NCBI RefSeq assembly: GCF_048771995.1
Contig: NC_133026.1
Span: forward strand, 151,675,001 to 151,739,000
Direction of reading: 5' to 3'
Origin: Taeniopygia guttata
Lineage: Eukaryota > Chordata > Aves > Passeriformes > Estrildidae
DNA: 64,000 nucleotides
Every line of letters starts with the position of its first letter. Position 1 is the stretch's first letter. A program made the position numbers and the translations under genes. The notes beneath the pieces were generated by a model. It saw nothing but the letters and a program-made list of their open reading frames with translations, had not been told where the DNA came from and did no database searches. Shown in pieces: positions 21,301-36,300 of this stretch.

Positions 21301-24300
21301 TATCCTGACAATATCCCGACGAATTCCCAGGGATGTCCCACCAGGAACTTGCAGATGTCATTGAGGAACTCCCCGTAGTGCAAACCCCGCACATCCCCAA
21401 ATCCCAGTATCCCAAAATCCCATTATCCCAAAATCCCGATATCCCAACGTCCCAACATCCCGATATCCCAAAATTCCGATGATATCCCGACGATATCCCG
21501 AGGAATTCCCAGGGATGTCCCACCAGGAACTTGCAGACGTCGTTGAGGAACTCCCCGTAGTGCAGCCCCCGCTCTTCCCGCAGGTGATTCCCGAACATTT
21601 CCCGGAGCTCCTCGCAGCCCAGGCTGGGCCCGCACATCCGCAGCGCGAACTTGCACGCCTGGAAAAGCGGGAACGCCGCCGATTCGGGATTTGGGATCCC
21701 CCCAATCGCCGGGAATCCGCCGGGAATTCCCGGGAATCCCACCTTGACCACGTCGGGCTGCGGGTCCTGCAGGTGCAGCAGCAGCGTCACCAGCCCGTTG
21801 AGGATCTGCTCCGAGAAAACCTCGGAGTCGGCGCGGCCGAAGTGGGAAAGATTCCCGAAAAGGACGATGGACGAGTGCCGGAGCGCCGCGTGTTCCTGGG
21901 AAACCGGGAAAACGGGAATAACGGCGGGGAAATCCCATAGATCCCACTCTGGGATCCCAAAATCCCCGTCCTGTCATCCCAAAATCTCCATCCTCTGATC
22001 CCACCGTTCCCATCCCGTGATCGAGATCCTGTCCCCTGATCCTAAAATTCCCATCCTGGGATCCTACCATTTCCATCCCATGATCGAGATCCCAAAATTC
22101 CCATACTGGGATCCCAAAATCCCCGTCCTGCGATTGAGATCCTGTCCTCTGATCCCAAAATTCCCAACCTGGATCTCAAAATCCCCATCCTGTGATCCCA
22201 AAATCCCTGTCCTGGGATCCCAAAATCCCCGTCCTGTGATTGAGATCCTGTCCTGTGATCCCAAAATTCCCATCCTGGATCTCAAAATCCCCATCCTGTC
22301 GTCCCAAAATTCCCATCCCATGATCCCAAAATTCCCATCCCATGATCGAGATCCCATCCCCTGATCCCAAATTTCCCATCCTGGGATCCCAAAATCCCCA
22401 TCCTGTGGTCCCAAAATTCCTGTCCTGTGATCCCAAAATTCCCATCCCATGATCGAGATCCCGTCCTGGGATCCCAAAATTCCCATTCTGGATCTCAAAA
22501 TCCCTGTCCTGGGATCCCAAAATCCCCGTCCTGTGATTGAGATCCTGTCCTGTGATCCCAAAATTCCCATCCTGGATCTCAAAATCCCCATCCTGTGGTC
22601 CCAAAATTCCCATCCCGTGATCCCAAAATTCCCATCCCATGATCGAGATCCTGTTCCCTAGTCTCAAAATTCCCATCCCGGGATCCCAAAATTCCCATCC
22701 CGTGATCGAGAAAAAACCAGGAAAACGGGAATAAATCCCATAGATCCCACTCTGGGATCCCAAAATCCCCGTCCTGTCATCCCAAAATCTCCATCCTCTG
22801 ATCCCACCGTTCCCATCCCGTGATTGAGATCCTGTTCCCTGATCCCAAAATTCCCATCCTGGGATCCTACCATTTCCATCCCATGATCGAGATCCCGTCC
22901 CCTGATCCCAAAATTCCCATCCTGGATCTCAAAATCCCCATCCTGTGGTCCCAAAATTCCCGTCCTGTGATCCCAAATTCCCATCCCATGATCGAGATCC
23001 TGTTCCCTGATCCCAAAATTCCCATACTGGGATCCCAAAATCCCCGTCCTGCGATCCCAGCATTCCATTGTCCCAAGCACCAGGGGACAATCCCAGTGGG
23101 CCAATCCCAATGGGCCAATCCAAATGGAAAAATTCCAATGGAAAAATCCGAATGGGCCAATTCCAATGGGCCAATCCCAGTGGGACAATCCAAATGGAAA
23201 AATCCCAATAGACCAATCCCAGTGGGACAATCCCAGTGGAAATTTCCAATGGAAAAATTCCAATGGGCCAATTCCAATGGGCCAATCCCAGAGGGACAAT
23301 CCCAATGGAAAAATCTCAATGACCAATCCCAATGGAAAAATCCCAATGAAAAAATCCCAATGGAAAAATCCCAATGGGCCAATCCCAATGGGACAATCCC
23401 AATGGAAAAAGCCCAATGGAAAAATCCCAATGGGCCAATCCCAGTGGCCAATCCCAATGAAAAAATTCCAATGGGCCAATCCCAATGGGCCAATCCAAAT
23501 GGAAAAATTCCAATGGAAAAATCCGAATGGGCCAATTCCAATGGGCCAATCCCAGTGGGACAATCCAAATGGAAAAATTCCAATGGAAAAATCCCAATGG
23601 AAAAATTCCAATGGGCCAATCCCAATGGGACAATTCCAATGGGCCAATTCCAATGGAAAAATCCCAATGGAAGAATTCCAATGGAAGAATTCCAATGGGC
23701 CAATCCCAGTGGGACAATCCCAATGGTAAAATTCCAATGGAAAAATCCCAATGGAAAAATTCCAGTGGGCCAATCCCAATGGAAAAATCCTAATGGACCA
23801 ATCCCAGTGGCCAATCCCAATGGAAAAATCCCAATGAAAAAATTCCAATGGGCCAATCCCAGTGGGACAATCCAAATGGAAAAATCCCAATGGGCCAATC
23901 CCAGTGGGACAATCCCAATGGAAAAATCCCAATGGACCAATCCCAGTGGCCAATCCCAATGGAAAAATCTCAATGGGCCAATCCCAATGAAAAAATTCCA
24001 ATGGGCCAATCCCAGTGGGACAATCCAAAAGGAAAAATTCCAATGAAAAAATCCCAATGGACCAATCCCAATGGAAAAATCCCAATGAAAAAATCCCAAT
24101 GGACCAATCCCAATGGAAAAATTCTAATGGAAAAATCCCAATGGACCAATCCCAATGGAAAAATCCCAATGGAAAAATCCCATTGGACCAATCCCAGTGG
24201 GACAATACCAATGGAAAAATCCCAATGGAGAAATCCCAATGCACCAATCCCAATGGAAAAATTCTAATGGAAAAATCCCAATGGACCAATCCCAATGGAA

Positions 24301-27300
24301 AAATCCCAATGGAAAAATCCCATTGGACCAATCCCAGTGGGACAATACCAATGGAAAAATCCCAATGGAGAAATCCCAATGCACCAATCCCAATTGAAAA
24401 ATCCCAATTAAAATATTGCAATGGGCCAATCCCAGTGGGACAATCCCAATGGAAAAATCCCAATGGACCAATCCCGGTGGCCAATCCCAATGGAAAAATC
24501 CCAATGAAAAAATTCCAATGGGCCAATCCCAATGGGCCAATCCCAGTGGGACAATTTCAATGGAAAAATCCCAATGGAAAAATCCCAGTGGGAGCCTCAG
24601 CCCAGCACAGGAGCAGGGATGAGGATCCAGGAGAAATCCCAGCCCGAGGGGGAAATCTGGGATGGGAAAACCCCCGGAGACGGGACCAACCACAACCCAA
24701 GCCCATTCCCAACTCCGGGAATTCCGGGCTGGCCGCTCACGCTGTCGAAGAAGGGCCGGATGCGGATGGCGATGTGGAGCAGCATGGATTGCACGTCCCG
24801 CTCCTCCAGGTGATCCAGGATTTTGGAGAGGCTGGACATGGCCTCCAGCGCCAGCAGATTGTTGGGATCGTCCTTGTCGTCCATGCCCTGGAGCATGGAG
24901 GCCAGCAGCTGCGCCCCGTGCCGACGGATCTGCCGGAAAAACGGGATCGCGGCTGGAAAACCGGGATACGGAGCCCCGGAGGGAGCTGGGGGGGCTCATC
25001 CCGGAGAAAAGTGGGATTGAGGGGATCCAGGGGAATCTGGGATCTGCTCCCATGGAAAAAGGGATGGGGAAAGAGGGAACGGATCCAGGTTGGGATTTTT
25101 GGGAATATTCCCCTGGAATTGAGGGCAAACAGGGATTTGGTGCATCCATGGTTGGGATGGGAATGGGGGAATTCCTGGGAATGGCTGAGGGATCCTGGGG
25201 GGTTCATTCCAGAGAAAAGCGGGATTGAGGGGATCCAGGGGAATCTGGGATCTGCTCCGTGGGAAAAGGGATGGGGAAAGAGGGGATGGATCCAGGTTGG
25301 GATTTTTGGGAATATTCCCGTGGAATCGAGGGCAAACAGGGATTTGGTGGGTCCATGGTTGGGAATTCCCGGGAATGGCTGAGGGATCTTGGGGGGCTCA
25401 TCCTGGAGAAAAGTGGGATTGAGGAGATCCAGGGGGAGTTTGGGATCCGCTCCCAGGGAAAAAGGGATGGGGAAAGAGGGAACAGCTCCAAACTGGGATT
25501 TTTGGGAATATTCCCGTGGAATTGACGGCAAACAGGGATTTGGTGGGTCCATGGTTGGGAATTCCCGGGAATGGCTGAGGGATCTTGGGGGGCTCATCCT
25601 GGAGAAAAGCGGGATTGAGGGGATCCAGGGGAAGTTTGGGATCTGCTCCATGGAAAAAAGGGATGGGGAAAGACGGAACGGCTCCAAATTGGGATTTTTG
25701 GGAATATTCCCCTGGAATTGAAGGCAAACAGGGATTTGGTGGGTCCATGGTTGGGATGGGAATGGGGGAATTCCCGGGAGTGGCTGAGGGATCTTGGGGG
25801 GCTCATCCCGGAGAAAAGTGGGATTGAGGAGATCCAGGGGAATTTTGGGATCTGCTCCGTGGGAAAAAGGGATGGGGAAAGAGGCAATGGATCCAAATTG
25901 GGATTTTTGGGAATATTCCCCTGGAATCGAGGGCAAACAGGGATTTGGTGGGTCCATGGTTGGGATGGGAATGGGGGAATTCCCGGGAACAGCTGAGGGA
26001 TCTTGGGGGGCTCATCCCACAGAAAAGCGGGATTGAGGAGATCCAGGGGGAGTTTGGGATCTGCTCCCATGGAAAAAGGGATGGGGAAAGAGGGAACAGC
26101 TCCAAATTGAGATTTTTGGGAATATTCCCCTGGAAAGGGCTGGAATTCCGGGATTTGGGGCCTCGGGAAGCAGGGCAGGGACTGAGGCTGAGGATTCCCG
26201 GGAGAAGCTGATCCCAGCTGGAATTCCTGCGGCTCCGGGAAATGTTCCCGGAAAACGGGGCTGGGGAGGATCCCCCTGCTGGGAAAGGCTCCGGCACTTC
26301 CCAGGATTCCTGGGAATGGCTCTGGAAAATCGGGATTTTTAGGATTCGGAGCCTCCCGGCGCATCCCAATCCCTGGAGCTCCCTCCCCATCCCACAAAAC
26401 CTCATCCCGATATTTTGGAGGCAATTCCAACCCTCCCCTGTGGAAATGGGAATCCATTCCCCGCGTCTCCAAATCCCAAATCCCAAATAATCCCCGGAGC
26501 TGCTCCCACCTTTTCCGGGGATCCCGAGGCCACGTTCCCGAGCCCCCGGAGCGCCAGGACCCGGACCAGGAGGCAGGAATCCTTCTCCAGAGCCGTCAGC
26601 GCCTCCAGGATCGGCTCCAGCAGCACCAGGTCGTTCACCACCTTGTGGCTGAGCAGCTGGAAAAGGGAAAAAATTCGGGATACGCCGGGAAAAACCCCCC
26701 GGATTGATGAGCGGGGAGCTGGAATTCCCGGGAAGAGCCGCGGTTGGAAAACTCTGGGATAATCCACAGGAAAACTCAGCCCAGGGCGGGATTTGGGGGG
26801 CCTGGAATGGAAAATGAGGCAGGATTGGGGAAATTTGGGAATTTTTGGGAAGATTCGCACTCCAGAGAGACACGCTGGGCCTGGAATTTCCCCTCATCCT
26901 GCGGATCCGCCGGAATTCTCTTCTCCTTCTCCTCAGCTCCGGCTGGAATTTGAAACGCTCCAAGATCAGAGCACGCTTCGGATCCCGGGATGGGCTCCAG
27001 GAGCAGCGGGAATTTGGGATGGGGTTTGGATGGAGGATGGATCCATGGATCCATGGATGGATGGATGGATTCATGGATGGATAATTGATCCATGGATGGA
27101 TGGATAATTGATCCATGAATGGATGGATGGGTTCATTGAGGGATTCATGGATGGATCCATGGATGGATCCATGGACAGATCCATGGATGAATGGATCCAT
27201 GGATAGATCCATGGATGTATGGATGGGTGGATGGATCCATGGACAGATCCATGAATCAATGGATCCATGGATGGATGGATGGATGGATGGATCAATGGAT

Positions 27301-30300
27301 GTATCCATGGATAGATCCATGGATGGATGGATGGATGGATGGATGGATCCATGGTTGGATCCATGGATAGATCCCTGGATGGATGGATGGATGGGTGGAT
27401 GGATCCATGGACAGATCCATGGATGAATGGATCCATGGATAGATCCATGGATGGATCCATGGATAGATTCCTGGATGGATGATGGATGATGGGTGGATGC
27501 ATGGATTCATGGATCCATGGATGGATTGATGGATGGGTGGATCCATGGATGGATAATTGATCCATGGATGGATTCATGGAGGGATTAATGGATGGATCCA
27601 TGGATGGATGGATGGATGGATCTATGGGTGGATTCATGGAGGGATGGATCTGTGGACAGATCTGTGGGATTGGAGACACCAGGAATTCCGCACTGGGATC
27701 AGTGACACTGGAATTCCACAGGGCATTGGAGACATTGGGAATTCCACACTGGGATTGGAGACTCTGGGAATTCTGCACTTGGATCACAGACACCGCGAAT
27801 TCCACAGGGGATTGGAGATATATGGATCCATGGATAGATCCATGGATGTATGGATGGGTGAATGGATGGATGGATGGATGGATGGATGGACGGATGGATC
27901 CATGGATCAATGGATCCATGGATGGATCCATGGATGGATGGATATGTAGATGGATGATGGATCCATGGATGGATGATGAGTGGATGCATGGATGGATGGA
28001 TGGAGGGACAGATGGATGGATAATGGATGGATCCATGGATGGATTGATGGATGGATGGATCCATGGATGGATAATTGATCCATGGATGGATTCATGGAGT
28101 GATTAATGGATGGATCCATGGATGGATGGATGGATGGATCCATGGATGGATGATGAGGGGATGCATGGATTTATGGATGGATGGATGGATGGATGGATCC
28201 ATGGACAGATTCATGGATAGATCCATGGATCCATGGATGGATTGATGGATGGATCCATGGACGGATGGATGGATCCATGGATGGATAATTGATCCGTGGA
28301 TCCATGGATGGACTGATGGATGGATCCATGGATGAATTGATGGATGGGTGGATAGGTGGATGGATGATGGATCCATGGATGGATGATGAGTGGATGCATG
28401 GATTCATGGATGGATGGATGGATGGATGGATGAATGGATGGATGGATCCATGGATCCATGGATGGATGGGTGGATCCATGGATGGATCCACAGACGGATC
28501 CATGGATGGATAATTGATCCCTGGATGGATAATTGATCCCTGGATGGATAATTGATCCATGGATGGATAATTGATCCATGGATCCATGGACGGACATTCC
28601 CACATTTCCCACTCACCTCGGCCAGGAAGGCGCTGCTGGTCACCCTCTGGCATTCCAAGGCGCTTCCCAGCACCGGGATCAGGCTCCGGACGATCGGCGG
28701 CAGCCGGGGCCCGCAGAGCCGAGCCATGGCCCTGGGCGGGAACAGCGCTCGGAATCCCGGGAATCCCGGGAATCCCGGAATCCCTGTGCCCGGGACAGAC
28801 CCACAGGGAAGGATCTGGAGCATCCCGGACGCCCCATCCGGGTTTTCTTCGGGATGAGCTCCCCAAAAGTTGGATAATCCCAATGCCAACCCGGCGGTTA
28901 TTCCCGGATGTTTTGGGATGGGGTCCTGGCGATTTCCCGGGAATGTTGGGATGGGATGCACCAGGATACTCCGGGAATCCCAGGGATGCAGCAGGAAAAG
29001 GGAGTTTTCCATAGGGACCTTTGGAAGGGGATCTTTTCCATGGGATCCCATGGAAGTGGGGCAGGAATGGGAAACGATGGGAAACGCGGGATGGGTGGGA
29101 AATTGTGGGATTGGAGACACTGGGAATTCCGCAGTGGGATTGGAAACACTGGGAATTCCACAGTGGGATTGGAGACAACAGGAATTCCGAACCAGGATTG
29201 GAAACTCTGGGAATTTCACACTGGGATTGGAGACATCAGGAATTCTGCAGTAGGATTGGAGATTCTGGAATTCCACAGTGGGATTGGAGACACCAGGAAT
29301 TCCGCACTGGGATCAGTGACACTGGAATTCCACAGGGGATTGGAGACATCAGGAATTCCACACTGGGATTGGAGACACTGGGAATTCCACACTGGGATTG
29401 GAGACATCAGGAATTCCACAAGGGATTGGAGACTCTGGGAATTCCGCAGTGGGATTGGAAACATTGGGAATTCCACACTGGGATTGGAAACATCGGGAAT
29501 TCCGCAGTGGGATTACAGACATTGGGAATTCCACATTGGGATTGGAGACTCTGGGAATTCCGCAGTGGGATTAGAGACACTGGGAATTCCGCAGTGGGAT
29601 TGGAGACACCAGGAATTCCACACCGGGATTGGAAACATTGGGAATTCTGCACTGGGATTACAGACATTGGGAATTCCACACTGGGATTGGAAACATTGGG
29701 AATTTCACACTGGGATTGGAGACATCAGGAATTCTGCAGTAGGATTGGAGATTCTGGAATTCCACAGGGGATTGGAGACTCTGGAATTCCACACTGGGAT
29801 TGGAGAGACTTGGAATTCCACACTGAGATTAGAGACATCGGGAATTCCACACTGGGATTGGAAACATTGGGAATTCCACAGTGGGACTATAGACATTGGG
29901 AATTCCACATTGGGATTGGAGACTCTGGAATTCCGCACTGGGATTGGAAACATCAGGAATTCCGCAGTGGGATTGGAAACATTGGGAATTCCACAGTGGG
30001 ATTACAGACATTGGGAATTCCACAGTGGGATTGGAAACATTGGGAATTCTGCAGTGGGATTGGAGACACCAGGAATTCCGCACTGGGACTGGAAACACTG
30101 GGAATTCCGCACTGGGATTGGAGACATCAGGAATTCCACACTGGGATGGGTGACACTGGAATTCCACACTGGGATCAGTTACACTGGGAATCCCATTTTG
30201 GGATCAGAGACACTGGGAATTCCATACTGGGATGGGTGACACCGGGAATTCCATACTGGGATGAATGACACCGGGAATCCCAGTTTGGGATGGGTGACAC

Positions 30301-33300
30301 TGGGAATTCCATACTGGGATGAATGACACCGGGAATCCCATTTTGGGATGAGAGACACCGGGAATTCCATACTGGGATAAATGACACCGGGAATCCCATT
30401 TTGGGATCAGAGACACTGGGAATGCCATACTGGGATGGGTCAGGAATCCCATTTTGGGATGGGAGACACCAGGAATTCCATTTTGGGATGGGTGACACTG
30501 GGAATTCCATACTGGGATGGGTGACACTGGGAATCCCATTTTGGGATGGGTGACACTGGGAATTCCATACTGGGATGGGTGACACTGGGAATTCCATACT
30601 GGGATTGGAAACACTGGGAATTCCATTTTGGGATGGGAGACACGGGGAATTCCATACTGGGATAAATGACACCGGGAATCCCAGTTTGGGATCAGAGACA
30701 CTGGGAATTCCATACTGGGATCCAAGACACTGGGAATTCCATACTGGGATCTGAGACACCGGGAATCCCAGTTTGGGATGGGTGACACCGGGAATTCCAT
30801 TTTGGGATCAGTGACACTGGAATTCCACACTGGGATGGGAGACACCGGGAATCCCATTTTGGGATGGGTGACACTGGGAATTCCATACTGGGATGGGTGA
30901 CACCGGGAATCCCAGTTTGGGATCAGAGACACCGGGAATCCCATTTTGGGATGGGTGACACCGGGAATCCCAGTTTGGGATGGGGGACACCGGGAATCCC
31001 ATTTTGGGATGGGTGACACCGGGAATTCCATACTGGGATGGGTGACACCGGGAATCCCAGTTTGGGATGGGGGACACCGGGAATCCCATTTTGGGATGGG
31101 TGACACCGGGAATTCCATACTGGGATGGGTGACACCGGGAATTCCACACTGGGATCAGTTACACCGGGAATCCCAGTTTGGGACCAGAGACACTGGGAAT
31201 CCCATTTTGGGATGGGTGACACCGGGAATCCCATTTTGGGATGGGTGACACCGGGAATTCCATTTTGGGATCAGAGACACCGGGAATTCCATACTGGGAT
31301 CCAAGACACCAGGAATTCCACAGCGGTACCAACTTCCAGCTCCGGCTGCATCCCCCCCTCCACATTCCCGGGAACAAAATGATCCCACCTCACCCAAAAC
31401 CCCTGGAATTCCCTGGAAGCGCCCCCGGAATTCCCTACCCGGCCAGGAGGGCGATTCCGTCGTGGTGCCGCTCGGGAATTTCCATCAGTTCCCAGCCCCC
31501 GGCGCTTCCCACGTCCCGGACGACGTCGTCGTTCCCGGCGCGCGCCAGCACCGCCTTCATCGTCTGCACCGCACAGCTGGAAAATTCGGGATCGGGATTG
31601 GGATCGGGATCGGGATGGGATCTGGGGTGCATTCGGGATTGGGGTCAAGATTGGGTCTGGAATTGGATCTGGGATTGGATCCAGATTCAGTTCGGGATTG
31701 GGTTTGGGACTGGATTCGGGATTTGGAATTGGGATTGGATCTGGGGTTGGATTTGGGATTGGATCCGGGGTTGGATTTGGGATTGGGATTGAATCTGGGA
31801 TTTGGGTTTGGGTTTGGGATTGGATTTGGGATTAGGTTTGGGACTGGATTTGGGACTTGGATCTGGGGTTGGATTTGGGTTTGGGATTGAATTTGGGATC
31901 GGATCTGGGGATGGATTTGGGATTGGATCCGGAGTTGGATTTGGGGTTGGATTTGGGATTGGGTTTGGGAATGGATTTGGAATTGGATCGGTGATTGGGT
32001 TTGGAACTGGATTGAGGATTGGATCTGGGGTTGGATTTGGGTTTGGGATTGAATTTGGGTTTGCGATTGGATTTGGGATTGGATCTGGGGTTGGATTTGG
32101 GATTAGATCTGGGGTTGGATCCAAGGTTGGATTTGGGATTGGGATTGGATCTGGAATTCGATTTGGGATGAGGTTTGGGATTGGATCTGGAATTGGGATT
32201 GGATTTGGGATTGGATTTGCGATTGGGATTGGATCCAGATTCAGTTTGGGATTGGGTTTGGGACTGGATTCGGGATTTGGAATTGGGATTGGATCTGCGG
32301 TTGGATTTGGGATTAGATCTGGGATTGGCTCTGGGGTTGGATTTGGGTTTGGGATTGAATTTGGGTTTGTGATTGGATTTGGGATTGGATCTGGGGTTGG
32401 ATTTGGGAATTGGGATCGGATCTGGAATTGGTTTTGGGATGAGGTTTGGGATTGGATCTGGAATTGGGATTGGATTCGGGATTGGATTTGGGATTAGGAT
32501 TGGATCTGGGATTTGGGTTTGGGATTGGATTTGGGACTGGATTTGGGACTTGGATCTGGGGTTGGATTTGGGTTTGGGATTGAATTTGGGATTGGATCTG
32601 GGATTGGATTTGGGATTGGGTTTGGGACTGGATTGAGGATCGGATCTGGGGTTGGATTTGGGATTGGGATCGGATCTGGAATTGGATTTGGGATGAGTTT
32701 TGGGATTGAATTTGGGTTTGGGATTGGATCTGGAATTGGATCCTGAATGAGTTTAGGACTGGATCTGGGACTGGGTTTGGGATTGGCTACAGGATTGGAT
32801 TTGGGATTAGGTTGACTGGATTTGGGATTAGGTTTGGGATTGAATTTGGGATTGAATTTGGGTTGGATTCGGGACTGGATTCGGGACTGGATTCAGGATT
32901 TGGGATTGGATCTGGAACTGGATTCTGAATGAGTTTAGGACTGGATCTGGGACTGGGATGAGGATTGGATTTGGGATTAGATTTATTTGATTTAGGATTA
33001 GGTTTGGGCTTGGATTTGGGACTGTGTTTGGGACTGGATTTGGGATTGGGTTCGGGATTGGATCTGGGGTTGGATTTGGATTCAGGACTGGATTTGGGAT
33101 TAGGTTTGGGCTTGGATTTGGGACTGTGTTTGGGATTGGATTTGGGATTAGGTTTGGGCTTGGATTTGGGACTGTGTTTGGGACTGGATTTGGGATTGGG
33201 TTTGGGATTGGATCTGGGGTTGGATTTGGATTCGGGATTGGATTCCGGACTGGATCTGGGCCTGGGTTTCGAATTGGATTCGGTTTGGCTCTGGCTCCAT

Positions 33301-36300
33301 CCAGGATATCCCGAGGGAATTCCGTGCCGGGGCACGCCGGGAATGCCGGAGTCGGAGCCATCCCAGTGCACCGGGAACGGCATCCAAGACAAAAAAACCG
33401 GGAAGGGGAAAAAACTCCGGAGCTACTTGAAGGAATTTTTTTTTCCTGGAACGAACGATTTATGGGGTTGGGATTGTTTTGCCGCGGAGCAACATCTGGA
33501 AAAGATCCGTTATCCCGTCAAAACACCGGGAAGGGGAGCCAGGGATAAATCCCGGCTGTCGGAACGGGGATCCCACACACGACGGAAATCCGGGATTCGG
33601 GATTGGAGCCGCTGTCCCACATCCCCCCATCGGGATTTGTCCCATTCCCCCGGAATTTGTGGGGTGGGAGAACCCCAAGGATTCCAGGACAGCCTCTGGA
33701 ATGCTGGAAATTTGGGAATAACGAGGGAAAACGGATCCCAAACACGGGAGTTGCTCTGGAAAACATTCCCGGGAATCTGGAGCATCCTTGGATTTCCACT
33801 TGGATGGGATGGGACCATCCCAGAGGTTTTCCAACCTCGGCCGTTCCGTGATTCCGAAGGAAATCCCACGGGGAAAACCCAAGGAAGAGGCCCAAAGGTG
33901 GATTCCCGACAGAAAATCCGGGAGTTTTCCCAAAAAAAATCCCCCAGAGGAGCTGGAAAGATCCCGGTGGAGCTTTCCCTGTTTTGGATGGGCCAGGGAA
34001 AAGTGGGACAAGGAATGGGAAGGGCAGAATTCCGGGAAAAAAAACAAAACCTGGAGTGCCGGAGAGGCCTCGGAGCCTCCGGGATTAATTAAAGATTAAT
34101 TAAGGAAATCCCGGAATGCGGGAATGGGGCGGGAATTAAGGATGATCCCATTCCCCACGGGACAATTCCAGGAATGTCCATGGAATTCCCAACTGGTTTG
34201 GGATGGAGGGAATTTTGGGATCAGCCCATTCCCAATTTTTCCATGGGATGCTTCCCGCTATTCCAGGACGGGACAATTCCCCTCGGTTTCCCTGGAATTC
34301 ACTCTCCCACTCCTCCCACAGAATTCCCACTTTTCCCACAGAATTCCCCTTTTCCCCCCAGAATTCCCCGTTTTCCCCACAGATATCCTTTTTCCCCCCA
34401 GAATTCCCACTTTTCCCCAGGGAATTCCCACACTTTCCTCACAAAATTCCCACAAAATTCCTCCTTTTCTCCACAGAATTCCCACTTTCCCCCAGGGAAT
34501 TCCTCTTTTCCCCATAAAATCCCGCTTTCCCCCCCACAATTCCCATTTTCCCCACAGAATTCCCCCTTTTCCCCCAGAATTCCCATTTCCCCCCTACAAT
34601 TCCCACTTTTCCCCGCACAATTTCCTTTTTCCCCCAGAATTCCCACTTTTCCCCACACAATTCCCCATTTCCCCCCCACAATTCCCAGTTTCCCCCCCCG
34701 AATTCCCACTTTTCCCCATGGAAATCCCACTTTTCCCCACACAATTCCCACTTTTCCCCACACAATTTCCTTTTTCCCCCCAGAATTCCCACTTTTCACT
34801 GCAGAATTTCCACTTTTCCCCACACAATTCCCCCTTTTCCCCCCCCAGTTCCCCATTTCCCCCCACAATTTCCCATTTCCCCCCAGAATTCCCCCTTTTC
34901 ACCCCACAATTCCCTTTTCCCCCCAGAATTCCCATTTCCCCCCCAATTCCCACTTTCCCCCCCACAATTTCCCATTTTCCCCCAGAATTCCCACTTTTCC
35001 CCCCAGAATTCCCATTTTCCCCCCACAATTCCCCATTCCCCCCCCAGAATTCCCACTTTTCCCCACACAATTCCCGCTTTTCCCCACACAATTTCCTTTT
35101 TCCCCCCAGAATTCCCACTTTTCACTGCAGAATTCCCACTTTTCCCCACACAATTCCCCATTTCCCCTCCACAATTCCCAATTTTCCCCCCAGAATTCCC
35201 ATTCCCTCCAGAATTCCCACTTTTCCCCCCAGAATTCCCATTTTCCCACAGAATTCCCCCTTTTCCCCCTGGAATTCCCCATTTTCCCCTCACAATTCCC
35301 TTTTCCCCACAGAATTCCCAATTTCCCCCCCCACAATTCCCATTTTCCCCCCCCAATTCCCACTTTCCCCCCACAATTCCCACTTTTCCCCACACAATTT
35401 CCTTTTTCCCCCCAGAATTCCCACTTTTCACTGCAGAATTCCCATTTTCCCCCCCAAATTCCCACTTTTCCCCACACAATTCCCCCTTTTCCCCCTATAA
35501 TCCCACTTTTCCCCCTGCAATTCCCCATTTTCCCCATGGAATTCCCACTTTTCCCTTTGGATTTCCTCTTTTCTCCATAAAATCCCACTTTTCCCCACAG
35601 AATTTCCCCATTTCCCTCCAGAATTCCCACTTTTCCCCCGGAATTCCCATTTTTCCCCCGGAATTCCCACTTTTCCCCTGGAATTCCCGCTTTTCCGCAC
35701 CTGCCGGGCTGGAGCTGGTTCCTGTCCCGTCCCCGCAGGGATTTGGGGGGCCGGATCCCCACGGAGCCGCCGAGGCGCAGCAGGAGAACCTGGAAAAGCT
35801 CCGGGAATCGCTCCTGGAGCGCGGCCGCCGCCTCCGGAGCCGCCGCCAGCTCCGCCAGGGCGCGCGTGGCCTGCCCGGGAAAACGGGAATCGCCGGGAAA
35901 AGGCCGGAAAAACGGGAATTCCAGCCCCTTCCCCGCCGCAGAACCGGAATTTCCCGATGGAATTCCCAGGGATTTGGGGGTTTACTGATGGAATTCCCAT
36001 GGATTTGGGATTTTCCTGTTGGAATTCCCAGGGATTTGGGGTTTTTACTGATGGAATTCCCAGGGATTTGGGGTTTTCATTATGGAATTCCCAGGGATTT
36101 GGGATTTTCCAGATGGAATTCCCATGGATTTGGGGTTTTCTCCCATGGATTTGGGGTTCTCTCCCATGGATTTGGGGTTTTCATGTTGGAATTCCCAGAG
36201 ATTTGGGATTTTCATTATGGAATTCCCACAGATTTGGGGTTTTCTCCCACGGATTTGGGGTTTTCCCGATGGAATTCCCAGGGATTTGGGATTTTCCCAA

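Noticed and set aside
22664..24532. 622-codon - strand frame ([13 protein letters not shown] repeats)
   Set aside because: Translation of the 15-bp AATGGAAAAATCCC array; unit length divisible by three keeps it open.
26840..27010. Possible extra exon in a non-repetitive patch
   Set aside because: Flanking MROH1 exons already join in phase (..SAFLAE to LLSHKVV..) as in other vertebrates, and no reading frame there resembles the family.
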